From positions 253,001 through 317,000 of the forward strand of contig OY821748.1 in the NCBI GenBank assembly GCA_963682055.1: a stretch of 64,000 bases of DNA. The letters run 5' to 3'. The translations under genes were made by a program, and so were the position numbers. The notes beneath the pieces were generated by a model. It saw nothing but the letters and a program-made list of their open reading frames with translations, had not been told where the DNA came from and ran no database searches. Numbering within the stretch: position 1 is the stretch's first letter; every line of letters begins with the position of its first letter. This document shows positions 38,335-50,149 of the stretch, in pieces. The stretch comes from Primula veris (taxonomy: Eukaryota; Streptophyta; Magnoliopsida; Ericales; Primulaceae).

Positions 38335-39717
38335 TCACCAACAACAGCAAAAGAATCAACAATCATGACTTAAATAAGGAATCACACGCATCTAAACATG
38401 CTGTCTCAATAACATCATATCTGAGTGCATGCAACTGATTTAAGTCAAAAAAGTATAATCTGAGAAAAAAAAGTCTTGTAAAATAGACACTTTTTCATGC
38501 AAAAGTACTAGGGTCTATTCAATTAAGTTTCATCAAACAAAGTTGATTGCCAAACAAAAGTGAAACCTCGGCTAAAATAATTACGTACTTGCCAAGTTTA
38601 TGTTTCAAATTTCAAATTTACATTCACGAGCAAGTCAAAAATCTTACTCTTTTAACAAAAAAGTAATCAACCTTTTTATCCAAAGAAACCATTGGTCTAA
38701 ATCAATGCACATCTGTTGAATAATACCATACGTGAAACCTCAACTTAAATAATCACTTATGAACTTTAATTTCGAATCCCATTAAGTAATCAAAATTTAC
38801 TTTTTTCATTCACACGGAGAATTATAGAAACACTAAAACCACTGCTCGGGATTCGGATCAAAGCTTGCAAAGCTTAATTTCAGTAATCGGTCAAAATCGA
38901 CTTACTATAACACGAAAAGATCACACTATCCAATGCTAATACATCCTTTGCAACTCTAATACAAAAACACAACAATGACACAAGTGCTTGAATAAATCAA
39001 ACCATATTGTATCTTAACCCTAAAGAAACCTTAAAAAAAAAAAACGAGCTTAAGAAAATTGAATTGTTTTTGGTATACAACTGTTTAAAAACTACACCAC
39101 CTGTCCTAAATTCATATAGTGATAATACCAAGCATGATATTAAAACATCAATTAGTAAAGAATAAATAATAATAAAAAAAATACCCTCTAAGACCTCGAT
39201 AAAGATGGCGGCTAGCTTGGTAAAAGCATATGGGTTTAAGAAAAACTATTTTTTATATTTAATATATTGGAAACTTATTAATGAAATTTACAATTATGAG
39301 CTTATAAAATAAATTGAGTATACAAGTTAATAAATAATAATTATTAACATTTTAAGTACAATCTTATTCCACTCACAATCCGGACCGAACCGGATTGTTA
39401 ATCTCGGGATTTTAATCCCGCCACGTTTACGAGACCTGGGTACAAGAATATGAAGTGTCCCAGCTTTAACAACGAGGGCCCTTTTGTTTGCCAACATTTT
39501 CGATTGCTATCCAGCTAATAGCCCACCATCATACTTCTATATATAAGGTTCAAGAAAATATATATAAAAACAAAAATCTAATTTTTTTTTTATGTGGACT
39601 AGGAACGGTTTGGGGTAGCCCTACATGCCGAAAGGCTATATATAATCAATATGCCTTGTTGTTGCGAGCACCTTAACAAAGAAATGTTCGATACACGATT
39701 CGAATGTAAAAGTAGTA
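38335..39717. other. Intergenic with two adjacent small palindromes
   Basis: AT-rich. At 39377-39396 a 7-bp inverted repeat (AATCCGG/CCGGATT) is followed at 39404-39419 by CGGGATT/AATCCCG with a 2-nt loop. No gene is seen. Confidence 0.4.
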
Positions 39718-40240
39718 ACTACTCCGGCCGGCCCTCAATAAAGCCGTGCATGATAAGATGGTATAAAACACCGATAATTCTTAGTGTGCATCATTGCCTC
39801 AATATTGGCCATCATTGGTCGTTTGGTCGTTACTCCAATGTCGATCAATACTTGTGTTCGTTGAGTTTGACATTATTTGATTCGGTTGACTTTTAACTTT
39901 ATACAAAAATAAAGATACGTGTATCGGTCAAGAGACTCAAGACGTACATGATGTAGATGAATAAAATTAGTATCTACCCGGCCCTCTATAAAGTCGTGAT
40001 AAGATGGCATGGGTCGCCGTTAATTTTCAGTGCGCAAATTCAGTCCCAGTATTTTTTAAAATCTAGTCTAGGAACATTAAAAGCACGAGTCGTAACTCCA
40101 ATGTAGGTCAATACATGTATCGGTATTAATTTGGGTTTCTAACTTTTTTGGACTCGGTTGCCTTTTAATTTTTTACAGAACAAAGAAATAAATAAAAGAC
40201 GTGTATCGCTCAAGTGACTCAAGACGTCAAGTAGATGAAA
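39718..40240 (+). repeat. Direct tandem duplication of about 250 bp, two diverged copies
   Basis: Copy A is about 39718-39965 and copy B about 39976-40240. Shared landmarks in the same order are CCGGCCCTC.ATAAAG.CGTG followed by ATAAGATGG, CGT.ACTCCAATGT.G.TCAATAC, GACTCGGTTG.CTTTTAA-like text, and ACGTGTATCG.TCAAG.GACT CAAGACGT. The copies have diverged by substitutions and indels. A short ORF spans part of copy A and is not conserved in copy B. Confidence 0.7.
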
Positions 40241-42451
40241 AAGCTTCCTTACATAGAAACGAGCGATCGATGTAGGAAAATATCATATTACGATACAAGT
40301 TGATTTCAATTTCGGTTTCACATACACGATCACATGGAATTAAATCTTAATTTGATGATGACGAGTATAACAGATAAAAAGTTACAAACATGAGAAATAA
40401 GAAGAACGTGTGAATATAATTTCGATCAATGAATGAGATTTTGTTACAATGCATGTGGTATTAATGTACTTTAAAATACACACGTAACATGTATATACAC
40501 TCTGGCAAATATGATTTGTCACTATCTATGATTGTATCACTCTGCTACTTGGGTTAAACTTTTTTCTTTTATTTCATGTCAGACTTGTAGCCAAATCAGA
40601 ATTGGAGTCTGGTTATTTTTTTATATATAAAATTATAATAACATGGAGAGTATTACAGTATTATTGTTCATAGGTAACATCGGGACGGAACCGGGAAGTC
40701 GGAATGGGGGGCAGACTTTTTAGTTCTTATCCTATATAAAAAAAAAAAAAAAAAAAAAAAGGAACGAGAGGCTGAAACACTGATTTTTTAAGATTTTGAT
40801 CGAAATATATAGAAAAAATTTATTTTTTCATTAATTTTTTTTCAAAATGAAGGTTGCTGCCTCCGACTGTCCCTAGCTAGTTTCTTCTGAGGATAAGATA
40901 TTGATCATAAGCTTGTTAATTAACAACTTCATGATCACTATCGTACCTATGAACGGAAGATGTTTATGACTACGATCGTACCTAAAATTCTTGATCTTTA
41001 GTTAATAAGATCCAAAAAGTTTATCGATCTCTGGTGGTGCAAATACATAATATATAGGCATATAGAAATTATTGTACGTCTAATGTTTTTTCATCCGGAG
41101 AGCTAATTGGATTGTTGCCTTGCTACGATTTATACAAAAAATAAAATGTACACTCTTACGGAATTATGTAAAATTCGGAAATAAACGACACGAGGCTTTT
41201 CTTGCAGAAAAGTTGAAATTGCAGCTACCAGAATAGTATAACTTGAAAGTTGAAATGATGTCTCGTCTTCTGTATCCCATGTTTGGGGTAATAAGTAATA
41301 ACTGGTTTACTGAAAATATCAAAATGTATAATTAAACGGAATTTTTTTTTATTTAGTGTATTGTATTATTAATATTTAACGATTTAGATGTTGTACTATC
41401 ACTGTTTAACGATTTAGGTACTGGACAACCAATTTTAATAATTAAGCCCAAAATACGAAATTTATCACAATTAAGGACCTACCGTTAAACAAAATGATGA
41501 AATTGCACTCACATTCTCTTGTCCATCACATGGTAAGTGCAATTCTATCAACATAAGTCAAAAAATAGATCCCAAATATGAGATATAGTGAATATAATTT
41601 CGTCGATTTATGCTGTAAATACTTTAATTGGACGGAATTTCATAGTTGGATATATTAATTGTTAAAATTGATACTTCAGTAGCTAAATCGTGATTAACCA
41701 CGGCTAGTATAATAAATGAACGTATTTTTTTCTATAACTAAACCAACTAAACTTTATAGTAATAGTAATAATGAAAGCAATATTGAAGGCTACAGTGCTA
41801 CCATTATTGATAAATAATGGTAAAGGGGAAAACCATTTGCAATAAGGAAACCCAATTATCTGTTGTTGCAATTATCAATAATAAATTCATAGCCACAAAA
41901 GAAGCTAGTACAAAACAACAAGAATAAAAGCTTGTCCAGCTTTTAAGTTTTAACTTATATGTTGTCTATTTATTTTTAATTAGCTTAGCCAATGGTTTTG
42001 ACAGGAAAAATAAACCATAAGCCCTATGATTTTTTTTAATATTATTTATCAAACTCAAATCACCAGGAATATTCATAACTTAAAAGCCAAGACTAAGAGT
42101 AGAAACAACCAAAAGCTAGAAAGCAATGGGTAAACACATACAGTAACTAAATTTAATTATCTTGCTAGCCTTTATATAAGTATGTAAATTAAGAATCAGG
42201 TTACTTACTACAAAAGTAGAAATAAAGATTACATAATTTGTCAACAAATTACAGATTAATCTACAACCATATGATGTGTGCAGATACAGAGAGAAAAAGA
42301 TAATTACTTTTTAAGCTCCTTTTTTTTCTTCTTCTTGATGATGCCATTTAATTTAGTACTCTCTTTTTTGCCAGCTTGTAGATCTCCAAATCTGTCACTT
42401 TATTCCCCCAATACTCCCCCCCCCCCATAATCCCCCATTTATTAAAATATA
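40241..42451. other. Intergenic, no gene seen; poly(A) run at 40738-40760
   Basis: AT-rich sequence with one homopolymeric A run of about 22 nt. A segment at about 41360-41480 has the look of an old dispersed repeat (two similar TTTAACGATTTAG.T words). The right end contains the 3' UTR of the proline-rich protein gene. Confidence 0.45.
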
Positions 42452-43000
42452 CTAAAACACAAAAATGAACTTAAATATCATAACAAGTACAACAACACTA
42501 TATTTTGGAAGTATTTTTGTGGAAAATGAGTCTGGGGGTGGAGGACTATGGTAGTAGAATGGAAAATAACCGACTATAGGGTTTGGCGGTGGCGGAGTTG
42601 GATAGTTAGAATATGGCGGTGGCGGTGAGTAGCTTCCTGAAGGGTTGTTAGGCGGTGAGTAGCTTCCTGAAGGGTTGTTAGGTGGCGAGTAATTTCCTGA
42701 AGGGTTGTTATACGGTGGTGGTGGTGGTGGAGAGCTGTAAGTATTTCCTGAGCTAGGCGGCGAAGGCGGTGGTGGGCAGTTGATGGTAGGGTTTGACGGT
42801 GGTGGAATGGAAGGAGGTGGCGGAGATGGTGGCGGTGGAGAAGAAACCGTAGGGTTACACGGGTTGTCGCAGGCTGCACACATTGTACATTCGATCTCGT
42901 ATTTCGATCCCGCCCATGTTTTGTTTCTACTTGTGTTTTCGGAGGATGAGGAAACCAAGAGCGTGGTGAGGAATAAAGTGATGAAGTGAAGTTTTGTCAT
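42452..43000 (-). CDS. Secreted proline-rich, extensin-like protein with GPI-type C-terminus
   Basis: A single-exon gene of 182 aa, probably a cell-wall or plasma-membrane-anchored hydroxyproline-rich glycoprotein. Residues 1-20 form a signal peptide (hydrophobic core ITLFLTTLLVSS). A short Cys-rich segment follows (Cys 38, 41, 44, 48; C-x2-C-x2-C-x3-C), a pattern seen in plant proline-rich/LRX-like leader proteins. Residues about 54-156 carry SPPPP and PPPPP extensin-type motifs and three tandem 10-residue repeats of the type NNPSG-S/N-YSPP (98-127). Two of these are identical in DNA sequence. The last 15 residues are strongly hydrophobic, as in a GPI-attachment signal. The ATG is the first in the frame and lies just downstream of a CT-rich leader. 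The exact subfamily and the GPI anchor are inference. Confidence 0.82.
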   Translation of the reverse strand: MTKLHFITLFLTTLLVSSSSENTSRNKTWAGSKYEIECTMCAACDNPCNPTVSSPPPPSPPPPSIPPPSNPTINCPPPPSPPSSGNTYSSPPPPPPYNNPSGNYSPPNNPSGSYSPPNNPSGSYSPPPPYSNYPTPPPPNPIVGYFPFYYHSPPPPDSFSTKILPKYSVVVLVMIFKFIFVF

Positions 43001-43080
43001 GATTTTGAGGTTGCTTTTGTTAAAAATTGGGAAATTGGGTAGTGAAATGAGAATGGTTGTGAACTTTGAGGAGTGATGGA

Positions 43081-43158
43081 TGAGAGAGAGAGAGAGAGAT
43101 TTAGAAAGAATGGGAAGAGAGAGAGTGGAAAGTAGTTAAAGACACTCTTTTATTATAG
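43081..43158 (-). promoter_or_regulatory. Putative core promoter and CT-rich leader of the proline-rich protein gene
   Basis: On the minus strand a TATA-like CTATAATAAAAG (43147-43158) lies about 150 bp upstream of the ATG. It is followed by CT-rich leader sequence, including (CT)n at about 43082-43101. Spacing fits a short 5' UTR. No other promoter element is asserted. Confidence 0.4.
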
Positions 43159-45404
43159 GCGTTACATTATTTATCTTTTTTTTTTATTTTATATTATTAT
43201 TTCATTTATGGAGTGAATTATTACTAATAGTAGTACAAAGACATTATAAAAGTGGAATAAAATGAAATGAAAAAAGATAGAGAAAAAAGTGTATATAATA
43301 GTTGTCAAAGGTAAACCACCGACGCGCCTACACTTTTTTTTTTTTTTACATTTAACAGCTATGTGACACGTTAGCGGAAATTATGGAATCATAAAATTCA
43401 GTAAAAAAATAATCATGAAAAGCTAACACATATATATATTTCAAGAGCCTTCTTCTGGTCAACCATTGCGTTTTCCTGGAAAATGAGACCACACTCACTA
43501 TATAGTAAGTAACCAGTAAAATAAAATAAATAAAAATACTCCACAAATACTACTGGGGTTATTTTATTTTTCATGTAAAAAGAAAAATATTGAAAAACAA
43601 TGTTCAGTAGCGATTTGAAACGTGTGGGAGTTTGTCTTTGTAATGTTGATCCAATTATATTGATATATTTATCCTAGCTTTTACATATGCTCTCTGTTCA
43701 TCAATTGCTCTTTTGTTAGTGCTAAACAAATATAGTACTATATTTCAATATTTAATTTAATAGGAGTATTAGTTTTATAGAAGATTGTCTCATTGGGTTA
43801 TCAATGTTTAGAGAGTGACAGCAGTGATTTATTAGCAAATAAAACAATGTGACTACTTTTTAACATCATAAGCTTAATTATTGGTTGTAAATATATTTCC
43901 ATACTTTTTTATCGACTTTTTAATCAACTATATATATGTCTTCTTGAAGGTCAACCAAAAATAGTGTGGTCAGAGAAAACGACTATTTTTTATTTTATTT
44001 TATTTATTTTTGAAATGACTATTGTCTTGTTTGGTTGTAACTTTTAAGCTAAAAAGGTAAATAATCTTGTGCTTGAGTAAACAGTCAAGTACATGCAGTT
44101 TGAAATCTCTAATAAGCTTTAAACACGACAAAAAATAAGAATACAAAATAGCTAGATATCTCATGTAACACAATACAATCCATGATATCAGCTTTAAAGA
44201 TGCAAACCAAAACAACGCCAATAAGCCATTATTTAGCACATTAAACTATTGCCTAATTTGGCTTCTTTCAGATTCTATTATAACTAATAATACTAGTAAA
44301 TATAATACACCAAAATTTGTTGGCCTGTTTTTGATATTTATTAAGTATTCCCTTTGTGATAATTATCCACATGGCGTATCAGAATTGGAATTTGTAAACG
44401 ATCCTTTCAATCGCTTCATGTGGCTTTCACATCAGCCATTAAACTAGCTAATTAAGGCACCTACCAACCAATAAAATAAATGAATTTAAATAAAACAATT
44501 GTTTTTTGTTTTTTTTTTAAAGTGTTTTGGGCTTTGGATGATGAATTGGATGAATAAAAAAACAATATTATTGCGTTTCCACATACGATAGAATCCACAT
44601 CAAAGTTCTCGTTCAATATATAACACAGCCAGTGTATACCAATTACCACATGCAAAACTCTCTTATTAATAGTCAATTCTAAAGTTTGAAGATTTGTAAA
44701 TGCTTTATCCAAAATTGATCGACAATTGTTTGATTTTATATTTAGCATGTTTTCACACACGAGTTCAAGTTAGAAGTGAGACGACGATATCGATCAAATA
44801 GAAAATGGAGTATACACATCAACAATGAAGATGTAATAGTGGAAAGAATAACCTGTGAACGATTGAACGATATCGATTAAAGGTGCACTCATCCTACCTC
44901 AGCACATTGAACGATTAGTACTACGGAAAACAGTTCATTTGGTATACATTTATAAAACAAAAGGAAAGGGGGCAAAGGAAATACAAAACATCATAACTGA
45001 TATAAAAAAAAAAAATGAAAGTAGGCAGCAAAACTACAATAACCAAATCGAAGTTCAACTAATGAAAGCTCAAGAGGAAATGTAAAGGTAGTGAAAAAGG
45101 GATCTTTAAAGATGACAAACACAATTACCAATGAAAGCTCAATAGAGAATGATCATGTTCTTAATTATTAACTACAAATGGATAGTATATATGTGTCAGG
45201 AAGCTTGCTATAATGAATGACTGTGGAAAAAAGAGAAGCAATTTACCAATTCCAAATCCGAATACTACAAGAAAAAACGAAATTTCATAAAAACAACACA
45301 GGTACGGAGTATGCTGCTATTTAAGGAAGGATTGTGCTAAACCCTTCACGTGTAACAAATGAAACAAAAAACAATGTGTCAGGAAATTATTGTCATACAA
45401 ATAG
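43159..45404. other. Intergenic, no gene seen
   Basis: AT-rich sequence with short ORFs (for example 43352-43546, 44000-44239 and 44461-44760, minus) that show no recognisable motif or codon pattern. Nothing else is supported. Confidence 0.5.
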
Positions 45405-45572
45405 ACTCATGAATCAGGGAAGCAGAGTACCTGACTCTCAGTCAGGGTTACTCTGCTTCCACATCCATTGGATCTGTTTAAATCTGTTACAGTTAAAATT
45501 TTTAAACAGATTCAATGGCTGTGGAAGCAGAATAACCCTGACTTAGAGTCAGGTACTCTGCTTTCCATGAGT
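45405..45572. repeat. Compound inverted repeat (168-bp hairpin; foldback MITE or MIR-like)
   Basis: The two halves are near-perfect reverse complements around a loop near 45482-45499. The left arm runs GGAAGCAGAGTACCTGACTC then AGTCAGGGTTACTCTGCTTCC, CCATTGGATCTGTTTAAA; the right arm mirrors it. The right flank ends in CATGAGT, matching ACTCATG at the left edge. Each arm also contains its own smaller inverted repeat (AGCAGAGTA-CTGACT against AGTCAG-TACTCTGCT), so a cruciform or branched hairpin is possible. There is no protein-coding reading. It could be a foldback transposon relic or a young small-RNA hairpin. Confidence 0.85.
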
Positions 45573-46429
45573 GGTGTTATTGAAAACACATTTAAACCTG
45601 TTTTTTCTGATGGAAAAAAATGAGCAAAACGTCTGAATATATATATATATCATCAACCTTTTTAAGTGTGGACTGTAGATATTTAGTCTTCCGGATTATT
45701 TGTCAACAAGATCATTCATATTTAGTAAAATGCGCGATAAGAGTAAACTTAGTCTCGACTTTGGAGTAAGACAGATTATGCTAAACTAGCTACCCCCTTC
45801 GGTGGCGTGCTAATCCGAGGTTCTGACATGGAAGTTGATTCAGAGGCGGTGTTTGTCGGAAACGGGGTAGTGGTAGCCACCCCTTGGTTCCCAAAAATTA
45901 TAAATAAATAAAAATTTATATAGAAAAAATTCGGAAATTTAATATTTTATAGATTAATAGTTCCAAATGAACAAATAGTAACTTAGTTCAAATGTTAAAC
46001 ATAAAGTTTTTTATGTTCTAAGATCACTAATTCGAATCTTGTAGTTATTTTTTTACTCTTCATTTAATTAACATCGGCTTACTTTTTGACTTCTCCATTA
46101 ATTAATTGCATCTTTAAGACACTATTACAATATTTTATAAATAAATATTTTTGTTTATTTTCATAGGCATATTAAAATAAAATTTAAACTAATAAATTCG
46201 TATTTTTAGTCAATTTTTCTGTATCGTTTGAAATTTTTAGATCAATGCACAAGTCAGTCAAGTTTTAAACTCCATGTTTTTTTGATTTTTTATACCGTTT
46301 ATTTTTATTATACTAAAAAAAAATTATGTGTTTTAAATTTTTAAATTAATGGACACGTTAGCTAAGTTTTAAACTCTATATTTTTTTGGTTTTTTATACC
46401 GTTTATTATTATTATACTAACAAAAAAGG
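45573..46429. other. Intergenic, no gene seen
   Basis: AT-rich sequence without supported genes. At 46259-46402 a segment containing TTTTAAACTC.AT.TTTTT and TTTTTATACCGTTTAT occurs twice in tandem (near 46262-46310 and 46368-46412), a small local duplication. Confidence 0.45.
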
Positions 46430-46686
46430 GTGATGTTAGATACACAACTCTCACACTCCCTAATTAAAGACATATTTATCCCTCTAAATATAAATAAAAT
46501 ACAATCTATAATTTGATAAATCAAAATATAAATATTCAACATAATAAAAACTCAAACTACTAAAACTCAAATAAAAATATAGTACAACCATAATTGAGCA
46601 TATCCTAAATTTAAATATTAATTAAAAATATATATTTTTTAAATCTAGTATTACTATTATATATATATATATATATTTATCACACT

Positions 46687-46736
<50 letters not shown>

Positions 46737-46820
46737 TTGGAGGGATAAAAAAGTAATTTTTAATAAAATTATATTATTATACATGCAAGGGTGTGCAATA
46801 CATGTAGGCTAATGTGTAAC
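46430..46820. mobile_element. Possible MITE with subterminal inverted repeats and central (AT)n
   Basis: The word TTTATCCCTCTAAATATA (about 46476-46493) is matched in inverse orientation by TATATTTGGAGGGATAAA (about 46732-46749). The outer parts are loosely inverse (ACACTCCCT against AGGGTGTG). The centre is an (AT)n microsatellite (about 46688-46730). It ends just before the truncated COBRA-like sequence begins. The exact ends and target duplication are not clear. Confidence 0.4.
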
Positions 46821-46832
46821 TGAGCGACAAAG

Positions 46833-47885
46833 TTGTGTGAATATATTTTTTTCAACCCCGACTACGAATGCGGGCCACCGGTCTGGGTCAGCCCGAGCGA
46901 GTACCCGGACTCTAGCGGCTTACCGGTCAACAAGACTGTCATCGCCAGCTGGCAAGTGGTTTGCAACATCACCAAGCTGAAAGGTTCAAACCCAAAATGT
47001 TGTGTTTCGTTTACGGCTTATAATAATGAATCCGCTATACCTTGTAAAACCTGCGCTTGCGGGTGTTCCACATCATCGAGCCAGACGTGTAGCGCCACTT
47101 CACCAGCCCTTCTTCTTCCTCCTCAAGCGCTCCTCCTCCCTTTCGAAAACCGAGGCGATTTTGCCAAAGCATGGGCGGATATAAAACACCTTCCGAAACC
47201 GAACCGTATGCCATGTGGTGACAATTGCGGTGTATCTATACACTGGCATTTATTATCGGATTATAGGCGCGGGTGGACTTCTAGAGTGACAATATTCAAC
47301 TGGGACGAGACCCCGTTTGCAGATTGGTTTGCAGCTGTAGAAATGGGAGATGCGACACTCGGGTTTGAAAAGGCGTATTCGTTTAACGGAACGGCGTTTA
47401 TTAATGGAAAAGGAGATAAAAACAACACGATCTTTATGCAGGGTCTACCAGGTTTGAACTATATTGTCGCGGAAAGTGATGATGTGAAAGATCCCTTGAG
47501 AAATCCAAGGGTACCTGGGAAACAACAATCGGTGTTGTCTTTTACAAAGAAAAATATGCAGTATATGGATGTTGCTGGGTACGGTTTTCCGAAAAAAGTT
47601 TATTTTAACGGAGAGGAATGTTCACTACCTGATGAACTTCCGAGTAGTGGTGGATACCGAAAAGGCGGTTCGGTTTTCTTAATAATTGCTCTGTTCACTT
47701 GTTCTTTATTTTATTTGTTTACTGATATGCAGATAATATGTGGAGAAATATTGGAAGTCCATTGTCAATGCTTCTATTATACGAAATATGAATATACAGG
47801 TGTTATTAAAAGGGTTAATCTGATTAATTATTTCTGTTTTGCAATTTATTTATTAATCTGGTACTCAGGGCTCCCAAAATTTTAG
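46833..47885 (+). pseudogene. 5'-truncated COBRA-like gene (COBL7-group C-terminal half)
   Basis: COBRA-like proteins are GPI-anchored extracellular proteins that influence cellulose deposition and cell expansion. The ORF (350 codons) matches only the C-terminal half of the longer COBL7-11 group. It begins abruptly at [20 protein letters not shown] and includes [10 protein letters not shown], the diagnostic CCVS motif (residues 56-59), [15 protein letters not shown]-like [47 protein letters not shown] and [12 protein letters not shown] hydrophobic GPI-type tail follows (about 280-297). Family members are about 650 aa, so the signal peptide and first half are absent. The only Met before the homology (MCEYIFF) comes from unrelated AT-rich sequence. 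After the tail the frame runs on about 50 unrelated residues, suggesting loss of the original stop. The body has no frameshift, so truncation is recent or the piece is still constrained. Confidence 0.75.
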
Positions 47886-50149
47886 AACATCGTGAATAAG
47901 ATCAACTTGACATTTTAGAGTGACAAATATCTTCGTTGAGCTTACTGGAATGGAAAGATAAATATATACTTAAAACAAGATTTCAACATCGATAAAATTA
48001 TTCTGATAACAAAACAAGACAAGTACGTAGTAGCTAGAATGAATAGATGATGAAATGGAACGAGGATCGATAGGGAGGGTAATATGAGCTAGCTACTGGA
48101 TCGAGTATTATTGAGGGGTAAGGTGTTAAATACTTTGATCATTTTAAATGTATCTATTTTTTTTAAAAAAAAACTAGCTACTATTAGAGAGAACCAATGT
48201 TACTAATATGATCTTTGATATGCGTATGCAAAAAAAAAAAAAAAAAAAAAAAATGCGTATACAAGCCAGTTACTCCCTACTTAGAACATGAAATTCTCAA
48301 CATTTGGATCAAATCACCTTAGCTTTTGACCAAACTAACCAAAACAAATTTTATTGCTTTTGCAATTAAGAAAAAAGTTATCTTTTAGTGGCTAGAAAAG
48401 TGCATAGGGCAACGTATTGCGGATCAAAAAATCATGGGTGGTGACCGACCACTGGTTTCCATTAGAAAGGAGTACACAGTTTGTTCAAGTAGTTGACAAG
48501 TTTGAAAGAAGCCAACTTCTGTTTTGTTTTTTTTTAAAAACTATTTTAAAAAAAATGTTCTTTTAGAACAGTTATATGAAATTGGGCTTTTATTCAGAGT
48601 CCCATGAAATCTCCCCAAAATGAACATAAAAATTCAAATTACCATAGATTCCTGACCTAATAGCAGCAATGTTACCAACTTACCTTCTACCGTTTCTTCT
48701 TATTTTTTAATTTGTCCTCAACGAATTCCATCCTACACAATGACAGTACAACTTCATATATTTGAGAAGTACAAAAATATCTAAAAATTTGGGAAAATAA
48801 TTATAATTTTGGAAACATTACTAGTGTCAATAAACCTCAATTTTACTCGGATAAAAAGTATATTATGTCAAGATTCCATATTTTGATGGTTCCATACCCA
48901 CCAACTGCTCAGAAAATTCACTGCCAAAGAAAGAAGCAAGTGAACTTTTGCATCAACTAAATTTCTGAAAAATGCATTAACATAATAACTTTACGCTAAA
49001 ATTTAGCAACCCACTAAGTAAACTGCTCTTAGAAGGCAATACTAGATCATCTCAATTCGAGTCCCCGCCTGGCAGCATGCTCCCTTCCTAAACAAAACTG
49101 AATAAATTATAAAACAAATTACTACTTCGTAGTTTGTAGAGGGACTCCCTTTTCTCTATTTCCCTTTTGGTGGTTGGTCGTTATATAATATTTGACGAAA
49201 GAGTGATATGATAAAAGGGGAATAAAGGAAGGTAATACTATCACCCTCTTTCTCTTACAGTCCATGTTTATATCTTGAAAATTATTGATAATATTTATTA
49301 TGTGAATAAAGACCAAGTTACAAGCCAAGAAATACCACATAAATATGAGAAGAAGGAGTGAGTTACAAATATGATCTCTTCGATTCAAGGAAGTCCGGCA
49401 AAAAGAAAAAAACAGTAATAATCAGACATTAAATGCAAATGGATAAAGCTGTGCTCATACAACTTGAACTAGGGTTTAAAAAAAAAAACTAAAAACACGT
49501 GTGATAAACAGTTGTACCTTCAATTCTGCTAATACTCGAGCTTATCCGCCTTATAAGAAGAACAACTTAATCTCCAAATTTCATAACCGATACCAAAAAT
49601 CAGGATCAAAATCATGCTGCATTTAACCCAAGCATTTTAACCAATACTCAAGCTAACAGTACATGATAATAAGTAAAATGATATCAAAGAGCATCACAAC
49701 CCTTGAGCAAGATATAGCAAATATCGTAGAATGTCACTAGAAACCATTTTATTCTAGTGCGATTGTATTTTTGTGATTTACATGAGAACCATTTTAAAAT
49801 GGTATATTGAATTGACTTGAACCTTGTAAATAAAAGAACACAAAAAAAAGGGTTATACAGAGATATCTTCGACATAAAAGATAAAGAGTTGAGACCAGAA
49901 TGCAAACAGGACAATTTAACAATTTACATGATTAATATAAGGCGATCAACTTGCACAAAACAGCCACTTGGTCAAGTTTAATCTCACACTAATATCACAA
50001 ACCAAACAAGATTAATCCAATGAAGTCGAATTGAACAACAATGCACTTTATAGGGAAAAAGACACTTTGTAACTAGAAGACTTGGTAGAAACGTACATGT
50101 CGGAAATCTTCTTGCCTAATAAATGCAAGAATACAGAACATACAGGTAC
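47886..50149. other. Intergenic, no gene seen
   Basis: AT-rich sequence. It contains the poly(A) tract flanked by a direct repeat described separately at 48220-48262. Short ORFs at 49122-49388 and 49684-49914 (minus) are featureless. Confidence 0.5.
48220..48262 (+). repeat. Poly(A) run of about 24 nt between near-identical 10-bp direct repeats
   Basis: ATGCGTATGC (48220-48229) precedes the A run and ATGCGTATAC (48253-48262) follows it. The flanking copies differ at one base and look like a target-site duplication around a bare poly(A) tail. This is the signature of an extremely 5'-truncated retroposition, or of microsatellite growth beside a chance repeat. Confidence 0.6.

Noticed and set aside
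42574..42989. ORFs in other frames over the proline-rich gene (His/Arg-rich and Gly-rich)
   Set aside because: They are frame-shifted or antisense readings of proline codons. The chosen frame alone has a signal peptide, Cys motif and GPI-type tail.
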